Shown here piece by piece: positions 31,866-39,910 of a stretch of DNA of 64,000 nt. A program made the position numbers and the translations under genes. The notes under the pieces were generated by a model. It searched no databases. It saw only the letters and a list, made by a program, of their open reading frames with translations, and was not told the origin of the DNA. The DNA comes from Fimenecus sp052298855 (GTDB lineage: Bacteria > Bacillota > Clostridia > Oscillospirales > Acutalibacteraceae). Location of the stretch: assembly GCA_052298855.1 (NCBI GenBank), contig DAVZXP010000005.1:62001-126000 (forward strand), read 5' to 3'. Position 1 is the first letter of the stretch, and the number at the start of each line of letters is the position of its first letter.

Positions 31866-32504
31866 TTATTTTTTATCTTTATCCGCTTCGGCTTCTTCAA
31901 CCTTGAAGCTTCCTTTTTTCGCACCCTTGACCTTTATAATCTCGGGTGCGTTTGCCTTGCGTTCCTCTTCTCGCTTACGGTCGGCAATTTCCTTTTTGCG
32001 ATTGTGTTCAATCTGCTTTTCCGAAAGCTCCTTCGCCCTCTCTGTCGCCTCGTTCTCACATTGCTTAAGCCTTGCGCTCAAGCGGATAAGGAACAAGCTC
32101 ATATCCTTGGGAGAAATGAAAATATATCTTTTCTCCTCTTCGTTTTTGCTGTTGATTCTTGTATATCCTATTGCAATTCTGTCAAGCGAAAGAGCCACAA
32201 TGCTCTTGTCCTTTGTCTCAAAATCTCCGTCCTCAACGGTAAAAATATCCGAATACTTGATTTTATAAGCTCTGAACGGATAATCGTGAATATAGAGATA
32301 ATCCGTTTTGAACTCATAATACGTCATAAAGAGCATCGGCAAAATCAAAATAACGTCAACGACGCACATTATAATCGCAACATTCACGCCGAAGTTCGAC
32401 ATTGAAAAATATTTCGTCGAAAACAACAGAGCGATTATTATGTGGTATATCACCACGGCGGCAACAAGCAACTTATTGACGCCCGACTTGAATTTCAGTT
32501 GCAT
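31866..32504 (-). CDS. Membrane protein with PH-like domain and charged tail
   Basis: 212 residues. Two N-terminal hydrophobic helices (about 10-30 and 38-60) are followed by a segment resembling bacterial PH domains (YRAYKIKYSDIFTVED to SLDRIAIGYTRIN, about 75-115). A long Glu/Lys-rich helix (residues 140-190) and a lysine-rich end come last. It has AGGAG before the ATG at 32504. It is first in a minus-strand unit with the ECF transporter genes, so it may help assemble or place that transporter, but no known partner exists and this is speculation. Transcription diverges from the TauE/SafE pair 44 bases away. Confidence 0.65.
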   Translation of the reverse strand: MQLKFKSGVNKLLVAAVVIYHIIIALLFSTKYFSMSNFGVNVAIIMCVVDVILILPMLFMTYYEFKTDYLYIHDYPFRAYKIKYSDIFTVEDGDFETKDKSIVALSLDRIAIGYTRINSKNEEEKRYIFISPKDMSLFLIRLSARLKQCENEATERAKELSEKQIEHNRKKEIADRKREEERKANAPEIIKVKGAKKGSFKVEEAEADKDKK

Positions 32505-32548
32505 AGAATAAATCACTCCTATCGGCAAAATATAAAATCGGTGATTAA

Positions 32549-32902
32549 ATGAAAAAGCTATTTTCATTCCTCGGCGGAATACTCACAGGAATAATAAATG
32601 TGCTTTTGGGTGCGGGCGGAGGCGTTATTGCCGTATTTCTTTTGAAAAAATGCTCACTCGACCAAAAACAAGCTCAAGCCAATGCTCTTGCCGTCATACT
32701 TCCCATATCCGTAATCAGTTTGATTATATACTCATATCACGGATATGTCAATTTTTTTGATAATTTACTTCTCATTCCGCAGGCGGCTGTCGGTGCTGTT
32801 TTAGGCACGGCAATACTTAAAAAAATATCGCCGAAAATCTCAAAAAAGCTCTTCGGAGCGTTTATGATTTGGGCGGGAATAAGGATGCTTACTAAAATAT
32901 GA
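32549..32902 (+). CDS. Half-size TauE/SafE family permease, first subunit
   Basis: 117 residues with about four hydrophobic helices and the family glycine motif NVLLGAGGGVIAVFLL near residue 18. Full-length TauE/SafE (DUF81) anion permeases have about 250 residues built from two such halves. The gene overlaps the next, a second half-size member, by 4 bases (ATGA), suggesting the two chains form one transporter. Substrates of the family include sulfite, sulfoacetate and related anions; none can be picked here. The ribosome site is weak (GGTGA), and the promoter must lie in the 44-base gap shared with the divergent gene. Confidence 0.8.
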   Translation: MKKLFSFLGGILTGIINVLLGAGGGVIAVFLLKKCSLDQKQAQANALAVILPISVISLIIYSYHGYVNFFDNLLLIPQAAVGAVLGTAILKKISPKISKKLFGAFMIWAGIRMLTKI

Positions 32903-33270
32903 AATACTCTTTTATTGATATACTCGCAGGAATACTCTCGGCAATAATTGCCTCAATGGGGCTCGGAGGCGGCGGAGTATATATAATGTATTTAACGCTT
33001 GTAAAGAACACTCCGCAAATTAACGCTCAAGGATTAAATTTACTGTTTTTCATTCCCTGTGCCGCAGTATCGCTCATAATTTATATCAAAAATAAAATGA
33101 TTAAACCCAAAGCGGTTATTCCTATGGCTTTAGGCGGCGGTGTGGGTGCGATTATCGGCAATTTTCTGCTTCCCGGCATACCTCAAAGCACGCTTAAAAT
33201 CATATTTTCGGTATTTCTTATAATAATGGGTGCTTACACGATTTTTTCAAAAACAGAAAAGGCAAAATAA
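32899..33270 (+). CDS. Half-size TauE/SafE family permease, second subunit
   Basis: 123 residues with four hydrophobic helices and the glycine-rich motif ASMGLGGGGVYIMYL near residue 20, matching the repeat motif in the partner gene. Its start is within the stop of that gene (ATGA), so the pair is translated together. The end FLIIMGAYTIFSKTEKAK is a short basic tail. The natural reading is a heterodimer of two inverted repeats that in most bacteria are fused. Substrate unknown. Confidence 0.8.
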   Translation: MKYSFIDILAGILSAIIASMGLGGGGVYIMYLTLVKNTPQINAQGLNLLFFIPCAAVSLIIYIKNKMIKPKAVIPMALGGGVGAIIGNFLLPGIPQSTLKIIFSVFLIIMGAYTIFSKTEKAK

Positions 33271-33274
33271 ACTG

Positions 33275-33303
33275 TTGTTACTTTCATATAAATATGATAA
33301 AAT
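33275..33303 (+). promoter_or_regulatory. Sigma-A promoter of the OYE-type oxidoreductase
   Basis: TTGTTA (33275-33280), 17-base spacer, TAAAAT (33298-33303), 30 bases before the start codon at 33334. Confidence 0.7.
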
Positions 33304-33333
33304 TATAATATATTTATTATGAGGGGTGCAGGT

Positions 33334-35406
33334 ATGGAATACAAAACTCTTTTTACACCTATGAATATAGGCAATGTTGAAATTAAAAACAGAATTGTTA
33401 TGCCTCCTATGATGCTCGGCTTCGGTCAGTTCAACGGAAAACCCACAGAGGAAATGATGAACTACTACGAGGAGCGTGCAAAAGGCGGTACAGGTCTTAT
33501 CATAACCGAAATCACAAGGGTTGACGATTTCAGCGGTGCGTCGGCTTTTGCTCAGCTTGCGATAAGCCACGATTATCATATCAAGCCCTTGGCAGAGATG
33601 ATTAACCGTGTTCACTCGCACGGTGCAAAGATGTTTATCCAGCTTCATCACCCCGGCAGACAGAACCTTACCCTTATGATGGGCACCGTTCCGCTTTCCG
33701 TCGGAATGGAAAAGGTTATGGGCTCGCTTTACGGCAAAATGTTCTACAAATTAGCTCCGTCTGCAAAGAAGCTTATGGAAGCCGACCTTTTACCGAGAGT
33801 TTATTCTCCGTCAGAGTGCGACAGGGCGTATTCCGCCGAAAGCCTTAACAAAGAAATGACCGTAAAGCAGATTAAAAAGATAATCCGTGAATTTATCCTC
33901 GGTGCAAAGAGGGCGAAAGCGGCAGGCGCAGACGGTGTTGAACTGCACGCAGCACACGGATATTTAATTCAGCAGTTCTTATCGCCCTACACCAATCAGA
34001 GAACGGACGAATACGGCGGAAGCTTTGACAAGAGAATGAAATTCCTCCTTGATATTCTCAAGGGCATCAAGGCTGAATGCGGTAAGGATTTCCCTGTAAT
34101 CGTAAGACTTTCGGTTGACGAGTGTTACAAGGAAATCGGCAGAGAGGGCGTTGGCTACACCCTCCCCGACGGCGTTAGAATGGCAAAAATCATTGAGGAA
34201 AACGGTGCGGACGCTATCGATGTTTCCTCGGCAGGATATGATACATACAACTATTGGCTTGAGCCCACCTCGTTTGAGTGCGGATGGCGTAAGTATATGG
34301 CAAGAGCCGTAAAAGACGCCGTTAAAATCCCCGTGCTTGCGGCAAACCTTATCAGAAGTCCCGAGCAGGCGGAGAGCCAGCTTGAGGATGGCACTCAGGA
34401 CTTTGTATGTTTGGGCAGACCTCATATTGCCGATCCGCATTGGGCTAACAAGGTCAAGGAAGGCAGAGAGGACGAAATCAGCAGGTGCATTTGCTGTCTT
34501 TATTGTATGGAAAGTATGCAGGCAAACGCATACAAGGGTACTCACGCTCAATGCTCGGTAAACCCGAAGCTCGGTCATGAAAAGGAAACGCTTAAAATAA
34601 ACGGAAACGGCAGGTCAGTACTCGTTGTCGGCGCAGGTCCGGCAGGTCTTATGTGTGCTAAAACGCTCGCTAAGAGAGGCTTTGACGTTCTCGTTGCCGA
34701 AAAGCAGGAAAAGACAGGCGGTCAGCTGCTTCTTGCGGCTGCTCCCCCGAAAAAAGAGAAAATCAACTGGCTTATTGAGGATTTAACTCACACGGCACAA
34801 AAAGCAGGTGCGAAAATCGAGTGCGGAGTACCCGTTGACAAGGAAATGATTGAAAAGGCAAAGCCGTATGCGGTTATAGTTGCAACGGGTGCGAATGCTA
34901 TTAAGCCGAGAGCGATAAAAGGCTCGGACAGAGATAATGTTTTCACCACAACCGATATTCTAAACGGCTCTGTTGAAATCAAGAATAAAAAGGTTGCAGT
35001 TATCGGCTCGGGTATGACGGGTCTTGAAACCTCCGAACTTCTTTGCGAGAACGGAAATGACGTTACGATTGTCGAAATGGCAAATGAGATAGCACCCGGT
35101 ACTTGGATGCAGCACGTTGACGACTGTATGCCGAGACTTCTTGAACATAACACGAAGTTCATTACAGGTCATAAGCTTGTTGAGATTGACGACACGGGAA
35201 TTGTCGCAGTTGATATTAAAAACGATAACATTAAGGTTGTCAGAGCAGATTATGTCATTTTGAGCCTCGGCGTTAGGTCAGAAAATTCGCTTGTTTCAGA
35301 AGCTCGTTCGGTATGCAAAAATGTTTTTGTTATCGGCGACGCAGGCAAGACAGGCAGAATTGCAGACGCAACCGCACAGGGCTATGATATAGGAAAAAGG
35401 CTTTAA
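33334..35406 (+). CDS. NADH:flavin oxidoreductase of the 2,4-dienoyl-CoA reductase / BaiCD type
   Basis: 690 residues. Residues 1-350 are an FMN-binding TIM barrel of the Old Yellow Enzyme family (MPPMMLGFGQFNG, HLHH-like IQLHHPGRQ near 112, and LHAAHGYLIQQFLSPYTN near 215). Next comes a 4Fe-4S region with CICCLYC and AQCSVNP (about 390-415). The C-terminal half is a FAD/NAD(P) domain with VVGAGPAGLMCAKTLA near 430 and VIGSGMTGLETSELL near 556. This three-cofactor layout is shared by FadH, BaiCD/BaiH and trimethylamine dehydrogenase. It reduces activated double bonds of enoates, but the substrate here (bile acid, fatty acyl-CoA or other) cannot be decided. GAGGGG precedes the ATG at 33334. 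It is followed 3 bases later by a membrane protein gene. Confidence 0.88.
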   Translation: MEYKTLFTPMNIGNVEIKNRIVMPPMMLGFGQFNGKPTEEMMNYYEERAKGGTGLIITEITRVDDFSGASAFAQLAISHDYHIKPLAEMINRVHSHGAKMFIQLHHPGRQNLTLMMGTVPLSVGMEKVMGSLYGKMFYKLAPSAKKLMEADLLPRVYSPSECDRAYSAESLNKEMTVKQIKKIIREFILGAKRAKAAGADGVELHAAHGYLIQQFLSPYTNQRTDEYGGSFDKRMKFLLDILKGIKAECGKDFPVIVRLSVDECYKEIGREGVGYTLPDGVRMAKIIEENGADAIDVSSAGYDTYNYWLEPTSFECGWRKYMARAVKDAVKIPVLAANLIRSPEQAESQLEDGTQDFVCLGRPHIADPHWANKVKEGREDEISRCICCLYCMESMQANAYKGTHAQCSVNPKLGHEKETLKINGNGRSVLVVGAGPAGLMCAKTLAKRGFDVLVAEKQEKTGGQLLLAAAPPKKEKINWLIEDLTHTAQKAGAKIECGVPVDKEMIEKAKPYAVIVATGANAIKPRAIKGSDRDNVFTTTDILNGSVEIKNKKVAVIGSGMTGLETSELLCENGNDVTIVEMANEIAPGTWMQHVDDCMPRLLEHNTKFITGHKLVEIDDTGIVAVDIKNDNIKVVRADYVILSLGVRSENSLVSEARSVCKNVFVIGDAGKTGRIADATAQGYDIGKRL

Positions 35407-35409
35407 TCT

Positions 35410-35997
35410 ATGAAAAAAAGGAAAACCGCTTTTATCATTTTGACAATTTCATACTTTTTGATAACGGCGGCTGACCTTACCCTTACATTTTTGGCAACGC
35501 CCGATTTAAGCCTTGAGGGAAATCCCCTTGTGACAACCTACGAATTCGGTTGGGCGGGGCTTGTGGCAATAAATATTGTTACGTTTGTACTGTATTTTAT
35601 TATGGCAAGATATGCTTATATAAAATACCGTGCTCCCGAGTCCGACGAAACGAATGATATAAAAAGGTATTTAGCGGACATCACATACGGAGACCCCGAA
35701 AAAACTTCATTCGGTATGTGGAGACGGCCTAAATATTGGGCACCGCAAATCGCTTGCCTTTGTTACAGCGTTGCGACGGCATTGCCGTTTGCAAGAGTGA
35801 TTGTTGTTATTGAATGGCTCTTGATGATAAACCACATAAAAGCCCGAGTTTTCTTTACGATAGTCGCAATGTTCCCTTTCGGCAGGATTGACTTTTTCGT
35901 TGCTATCATTTTAGCATGGTTTTTAAGCGGAGTTTGGATAAGAAAAGAATATCTTAAAAACGCAGAGCGAAAATACAGTGAGGAATTGAACAAATAA
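35410..35997 (+). CDS. Four-helix membrane protein (DUF5658-like)
   Basis: 195 residues with about five hydrophobic segments. The N-terminus has a helix carrying D-x-x-L-T followed by DLSLEGNPLV, a pattern that I associate with DUF5658-like membrane proteins, though I am not certain of the family. The centre is a cytoplasmic stretch with SFGMWRRPKYWAPQ. It begins 3 bases after the oxidoreductase stop and must be co-transcribed with it. Function unknown; a membrane anchor or transport partner of the oxidoreductase is possible. A hairpin terminator follows 5 bases downstream. Confidence 0.65.
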   Translation: MKKRKTAFIILTISYFLITAADLTLTFLATPDLSLEGNPLVTTYEFGWAGLVAINIVTFVLYFIMARYAYIKYRAPESDETNDIKRYLADITYGDPEKTSFGMWRRPKYWAPQIACLCYSVATALPFARVIVVIEWLLMINHIKARVFFTIVAMFPFGRIDFFVAIILAWFLSGVWIRKEYLKNAERKYSEELNK

Positions 35998-36001
35998 GTT
36001 G

Positions 36002-36043
36002 AATTGCACGGGCAATCTTGAAGGTTGTCCGTGCAATTTTTTA
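36002..36043 (+). terminator. Terminator after the OYE/membrane-protein operon
   Basis: Arms AATTGCACGGGCAA and TTGTCCGTGCAATT with one mismatch, followed by TTTTTT. Confidence 0.85.
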
Positions 36044-36818
36044 TTAAATGTTCCACACAGTCGTTTGCAAACGACCGACACCCGTAGGGACAACCCTTGC
36101 GGTTGTCCGTTGGTTTGATTTTATATGTAATTTGATTTGCCACCGCCGAGGAAATTAACGAATATATAACGGGTATCGGCTGTAATTAAAATTGAATTGC
36201 ACATCACATCGTAGGGGCGAACTGTGTTCGCCCGTTTTTAATTTGCTATGAATTGACGGGCGACCGCAGGTCGCCCCTACGGTTGTGCAAAATTTTTCAA
36301 CGTCATATTTGCCGTAAATTATCATATATCAACAATAATCTAACGGCTTAAATCACATTAAAACACACCTACAACCCGTAGGGACAGGGCTTGCCCCTGT
36401 CCGAACAAGCTAACAAAAACAAAACTGTTTTCGGGTGATATCAAATTAACGATTATATGAAAATAAAGCCTTCCTCTGACAGGCAACGTATGCGACCGCC
36501 GCCTGTGGCGGATAAAGGGAGCATCTGTTGGCGCAGCGGTCGATTTTGTGCGGCACTCCAAGCCGCATAAACAAAATCGGGATACCGCAAGAGGGCAATA
36601 GGTGGCACGCCGCAGGCGTGACGGAAGGAGAGATAACGAAAGTTTGATGTTTATTGCTTTCTCTCCCTCAGTCATTTTTCTTCGAAAAACGACAGCTCCC
36701 TCGTCAGAGGGAGCCTTTGTCGGACAGCCGCAAGGGCTGTCCCTACGGTCGCATAAATTTTCAATTTCAACCAAATTTTCAGTTTGGCAGCAACGTTAAT
36801 CGCTATATATACAAACAG
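36044..36818. repeat. Intergenic palindromic-repeat cluster 1
   Basis: No gene is supported in this 775-base gap between convergent genes. It contains short GTAGGGACA-type palindromes at 36083-36109, 36377-36403 and 36721-36748, one 72-bp GTAGGGGCGA element (36210-36281), a CTCCCTC...GAGGGAG hairpin (about 36662-36714), and spacers such as ATATATAACGG-TATCGGCTGT shared with the other clusters. The long open frame on the minus strand here is a by-product of the repeats. Confidence 0.8.
36210..36281 (+). repeat. 72-bp palindromic element, copy 1
   Basis: Left end CGTAGGGGCGAACTGTGTTCGCCCG and right end its near complement with CCGCAGG in place of the ACTGTGT-type core, joined by TTTTTAATTTGCTATGAATTGA. 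Ends are CGTAGGG and CCCTACG. Only the motif ends are shown in evidence comparisons below. Confidence 0.9.
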
Positions 36819-37241
36819 TTATAAAAGCGACGCACCGAGCCTTTCACAGTCGGAAAGCGTCTGCCCGTCGGGGGCTTCGTTGCATATTACGCTGTCGCAG
36901 ACAAGGTTAGCTCCTGCCGCTTTGCAATCGTCCTCCCAAGCTTCCATCCATTCGCCGCCTCCCCAGCCGTATGAGCCGAAAAGTGCGATGGATTTTCCGT
37001 TAAGATTTGGTTTGCACGCAGAGAACATCGGTTCAAATTCCGACTCTTCAAGCTGCTCACAGCCCATTGACGGGCAACCGAAAGCAATACAATCATAGCC
37101 TTCAACCATATCGGGACTAAATTCATCGGGTGTAAAAAGCTGAACCTGTGCGCCTGCTTTTTCCGCTCCCGACTTTACAGCCTGAGCCATCTCAAGCGTG
37201 TTACCCGTACCACTCCAATATACTACTGCAATTTTACTCAT
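36819..37241 (-). CDS. Flavodoxin
   Basis: 140 residues. The FMN phosphate loop WSGTGNTLEMA is at residues 9-19, the first isoalloxazine loop is around PSMGCEQLEESEF (about 58-70), and the second is around GSYGWGGGEWMEAW (about 88-101). Flavodoxins replace ferredoxin as one-electron carriers when iron is short. The start at 37241 has AAAGGA upstream; a longer upstream reading would run through the preceding gene. It starts 13 bases after the DUF3793 gene, and the pair is read from a promoter covered by palindromic operators at 37901-37954, which suggests metal-controlled expression. Confidence 0.93.
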   Translation of the reverse strand: MSKIAVVYWSGTGNTLEMAQAVKSGAEKAGAQVQLFTPDEFSPDMVEGYDCIAFGCPSMGCEQLEESEFEPMFSACKPNLNGKSIALFGSYGWGGGEWMEAWEDDCKAAGANLVCDSVICNEAPDGQTLSDCERLGASLL

Positions 37242-37254
37242 AAAAATTTTCCTT

Positions 37255-37800
37255 TCATACCGTGAGCTTTGCAAGGCTTCTTCCGTCCTGCCAAAGCCGT
37301 TTATATACAGACTTGCATTTGTTGAATTTTGCAAAAGTCTTAATTGCCTCACATTCGTTACAGTACACCTTCCAACAGCCGGTGCACTTACAATTCTGAC
37401 CGGCATTGTCGATAAATCCGACAACGTCGCCGAGAGGATACCCGAGGAACAAGCCTATCTCGTGCGGAAATTCACCGCTTAAAGCCAATCGTGATTGAAG
37501 TCTTGAAATACAGTATTCAACATCAACAGACTCGTATCCGTATTCACGCAGAAGCTCCGCAACGCCTTTTCGAGATAAATCAGCCGCAAGCTTTGATTTC
37601 CTGTATGTGTAAACAAGTGCCGAGCTTTCGGTTTTTTTAAGAATCAGCAATTCAATCCCCTTTTTTGAAAGCTGACCGTTGAGAAGCTCAACCGATAAGT
37701 CGAGTTCGTTTTCGCTCTCAAAAGGGATATTCATTAAATTTGCGGTTTTCAGCGACGCAAGCGTCGGCGAGCAATGTTCTATAAGATATTTTTCAAGCAT
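37255..37800 (-). CDS. DUF3793 family protein
   Basis: 181 residues recognisable as DUF3793, a family of clostridial proteins often encoded next to a flavodoxin, as here. It contains ALSGEFPHEIGLFLGYPLGDV near residue 110 (cited by its parts GEFPHEIGLFLGYP) and a cysteine cluster CKCTGCWKVYCNEC near residue 137 that could bind a metal or FeS cluster. No membrane segment is present. The role is unknown; its pairing with flavodoxin and the operator-like palindromes suggests a part in iron-limited metabolism. The upstream leader is about 118 bases and contains one perfect 18-bp palindrome (37833-37850). Confidence 0.88.
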   Translation of the reverse strand: MLEKYLIEHCSPTLASLKTANLMNIPFESENELDLSVELLNGQLSKKGIELLILKKTESSALVYTYRKSKLAADLSRKGVAELLREYGYESVDVEYCISRLQSRLALSGEFPHEIGLFLGYPLGDVVGFIDNAGQNCKCTGCWKVYCNECEAIKTFAKFNKCKSVYKRLWQDGRSLAKLTV

Positions 37801-37832
37801 TATCAGCGTTCCCGTAAAGATTTATAAAATTC

Positions 37833-37850
37833 AGTTAGCATATGCTAACT
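37833..37850. promoter_or_regulatory. Perfect 18-bp palindrome in the DUF3793 leader
   Basis: AGTTAGCATATGCTAACT equals its own complement. It shares the half-site GTTAGC with the palindrome at 37901-37916, suggesting two binding sites for one dimeric regulator, perhaps of the DtxR/IdeR iron or manganese type. The regulator identity is inference. Confidence 0.6.
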
Positions 37851-37900
37851 TTGATTTCCAAAATAAGGCTCGAGCCGTGTCGATTTTGCTGAGCCTTCGA

Positions 37901-37916
37901 GTTAGCTACTGCTAAC
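37901..37916. promoter_or_regulatory. GTTAGC-N4-GCTAAC operator overlapping the transcription start
   Basis: Six-base arms GTTAGC and GCTAAC separated by TACT. It lies just downstream of the -10 of the minus-strand promoter (37926-37931), so a bound protein would block initiation. Confidence 0.65.
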
Positions 37917-37925
37917 CGTGAATAA

Positions 37926-37954
37926 ATCATACCATTTTACTATGCATTTGTCAA
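37926..37954 (-). promoter_or_regulatory. Sigma-A promoter of DUF3793-flavodoxin
   Basis: Minus strand TTGACA (37954-37949), 17-base spacer, TATGAT (37931-37926). Confidence 0.88.
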
Positions 37955-37979
37955 GATTTTTTTATAAAATAAATTTATC

Positions 37980-38340
37980 GTTCAATAATTCTGTTTCAAA
38001 TCCGTTTTTCGTTCCTGTCCGCAATCCGCAAAAGTTGGTAGCTATACTGTGCAAACGACGACGTGGAAATTAACGGATATATAACTGCTATCGGCTGTAA
38101 TTAAAATTGAATTGAACATCGTAGGGGCGAACTGTGTTCGCCTATTTTTATTGTCAGATGAAATTGACAGGCGACCGCAGGTCGCCCCTACGGGTTGTAG
38201 GTGGATTTCAATGCTGTTTTAGCCGTAAATGTGATTATATATCAAATTTCCTGCGGACAGTGGCAAGAGCTGTCCCTACGGTTGTATGAATTTTTTAATT
38301 GATAATATTAAATTTTACATATTTTTACACGGTCTTTTTT
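37980..38340. repeat. Intergenic palindromic-repeat cluster 2
   Basis: No gene is supported between 37955 and 38512. It holds an internally deleted copy of the 160-bp segment seen at 49.8 and 59.4 kb (38016-38066, with CCGCAAAAGTTGGTAGC and CAAACGACGACG), one 72-bp element (38120-38192) and one short GTCCCTACG palindrome (38254-38280). The rest up to the oadA promoter is AT-rich. Confidence 0.75.
38120..38192 (+). repeat. 72-bp palindromic element, copy 2
   Basis: Same orientation as copy 1, with a diverged middle (CCTATTTTTATTGTCAGATG) but conserved CGTAGGGGCGA and TCGCCCCTACG ends. Confidence 0.9.
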
Positions 38341-38343
38341 TAC

Positions 38344-38372
38344 TTGACAACAAATACTGAATATTGTATAAT
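38344..38372 (+). promoter_or_regulatory. Consensus sigma-A promoter of the decarboxylase operon
   Basis: TTGACA (38344-38349), 17-base spacer, TATAAT (38367-38372): both hexamers are perfect. The leader to the oadA start is about 135 bases of AT-rich sequence without an obvious stable fold. Confidence 0.92.
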
Positions 38373-38512
38373 CATTTTAATTATTATAATGGCGAAAAAT
38401 TGGATTATTTTTAATTTACGTAAATTTTGTTACGCTGTTTCTTAACAAATATTCACTTTTTTTCGGCTTTATTTTAGTCATTTTATCGGTAATTATTTAG
38501 GAGGTTATATAC

Positions 38513-39898
38513 ATGAAAGTTCAGTTTACCGAAACCGTCCTCCGAGATGCTAACCAGTCGCTTATCGCAACGAGAATGCCCTTTGAAAAATTTGAGGGAA
38601 TTCTTGAAACGATGAACAAAGCCGGTTACTATTCTATGGAATGCTGGGGCGGCGCAACATTTGACTCCTGTCTGCGTTATCTTGACGAGGATCCGTGGGA
38701 AAGATTGAGGAAAATCAAGGCTAAGTGCCCTGATACAAAGCTTCAGATGCTTTTGAGAGGTCAAAATCTTCTCGGCTACAAGCATTATCCCGACGATGTT
38801 GTCAGAATGTTCGTTAAGAAGAGCGTAGAAAACGGTATCGACATTATCCGTATTTTTGACGCACTCAACGACACGAGAAACATTCGTGTTGCCGTTGACG
38901 AAACCATCAAAAACGGCGCTATCGCATCAGGTGCTATTTCCTTTACAACAAGCCCTGTTCATACTTTGGAAAAGTACGTTCAGACAGTTAAGGAAATGAA
39001 AGAAATGGGTTGCTCGACTATCTGTATTAAGGATATGGCAGGCGTTATGACTCCGAAAGAGGCTAAAGACCTTATCGGCGCTATCAAAAATGCCGTTCCC
39101 GATATGCCTGTTATCCTCCACACTCACTGCACAACGGGTATGGCTTATATGACAATTTTCCAGGCTATCGAGGCAGGCTGCGACGTTATCGACACGGCTA
39201 CATCCTGCTTCTCGGGCGGCACATCACAGCCTGCTACGGAAACTATATATGACGCTTTGACAGAGCTTGGCTATGAAACAGGCCTTGACAGAAGCGTTCT
39301 TAAAAAGGTAAACGACCACTTCAAGCCCATCAGAGACGAATATCTCAAATCGGGACTTCTCAAGCCTAAGGCTCTTGTTACAGACACAGACGCTCTTACT
39401 TATAAAGTTCCGGGCGGTATGCTTTCAAATATGATGGCTAACCTTGAAGATATGCACGCTCTCGACAGAATGGATGAGGCTTTGCTTGAAATTCCGAGAG
39501 TTCGTGAAGATATGGGTTATCCTCCCCTTGTTACTCCGCTTTCACAGATGGTTGGTAATCAGGCTGTTACAAACGTACTTGTCGGCGAGAGATACAAGAA
39601 CATTTCAAAGGAAATCAAGGCTTATATCAGAGGCGAATACGGTAAAGCTCCGGGCGAGATAAATCCCGAGCTTCTTAAAAAGGTTCTCGGCGACGAAAAG
39701 CCCATCACCTGCCGTTTTGCAGATACTCTTGAGCCTGCATTTGAAAAGGCTAAGGCTGAAATCGGCGACAAGGCAAAGAGCGACGAAGACGTTCTTTCCT
39801 ATATCGCATTCCCGACTCAGGCTGAGGCATTTTTCGATAAGCGTGAAGAGAAAAAGAAAAACACCTTCACATATTCGATTAAAAAGATTGAGGACTAA
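38513..39898 (+). CDS. oadA: Oxaloacetate decarboxylase carboxyltransferase (alpha) subunit without biotin domain
   Basis: 461 residues. The TIM-barrel carboxyltransferase starts TETVLRDANQS (metal-binding Asp), carries the catalytic lysine in CIKDMAGVM near residue 180 and the metal-binding LHTHCTTG near 202. The rest is the conserved PycB/OadA association region. The enzyme moves the carboxyl group of oxaloacetate (or a related acid) to biotin. The biotin domain that most OadA proteins carry at the C-terminus is missing; a separate biotin carrier is encoded two genes downstream, so the pump is of the split type. AGGAGG precedes the ATG. Methylmalonyl-CoA decarboxylase is less likely because this is a PycB-type subunit. 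Confidence 0.9.
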   Translation: MKVQFTETVLRDANQSLIATRMPFEKFEGILETMNKAGYYSMECWGGATFDSCLRYLDEDPWERLRKIKAKCPDTKLQMLLRGQNLLGYKHYPDDVVRMFVKKSVENGIDIIRIFDALNDTRNIRVAVDETIKNGAIASGAISFTTSPVHTLEKYVQTVKEMKEMGCSTICIKDMAGVMTPKEAKDLIGAIKNAVPDMPVILHTHCTTGMAYMTIFQAIEAGCDVIDTATSCFSGGTSQPATETIYDALTELGYETGLDRSVLKKVNDHFKPIRDEYLKSGLLKPKALVTDTDALTYKVPGGMLSNMMANLEDMHALDRMDEALLEIPRVREDMGYPPLVTPLSQMVGNQAVTNVLVGERYKNISKEIKAYIRGEYGKAPGEINPELLKKVLGDEKPITCRFADTLEPAFEKAKAEIGDKAKSDEDVLSYIAFPTQAEAFFDKREEKKKNTFTYSIKKIED

Positions 39899-39910
39899 GG
39901 AGGGCTTGAT

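Noticed and set aside
36358..36774. Minus-strand open frame of 138 codons between the OYE operon and flavodoxin
   Set aside because: It is made of palindromic repeat modules also present at other loci and has no protein-like composition or ribosome site.
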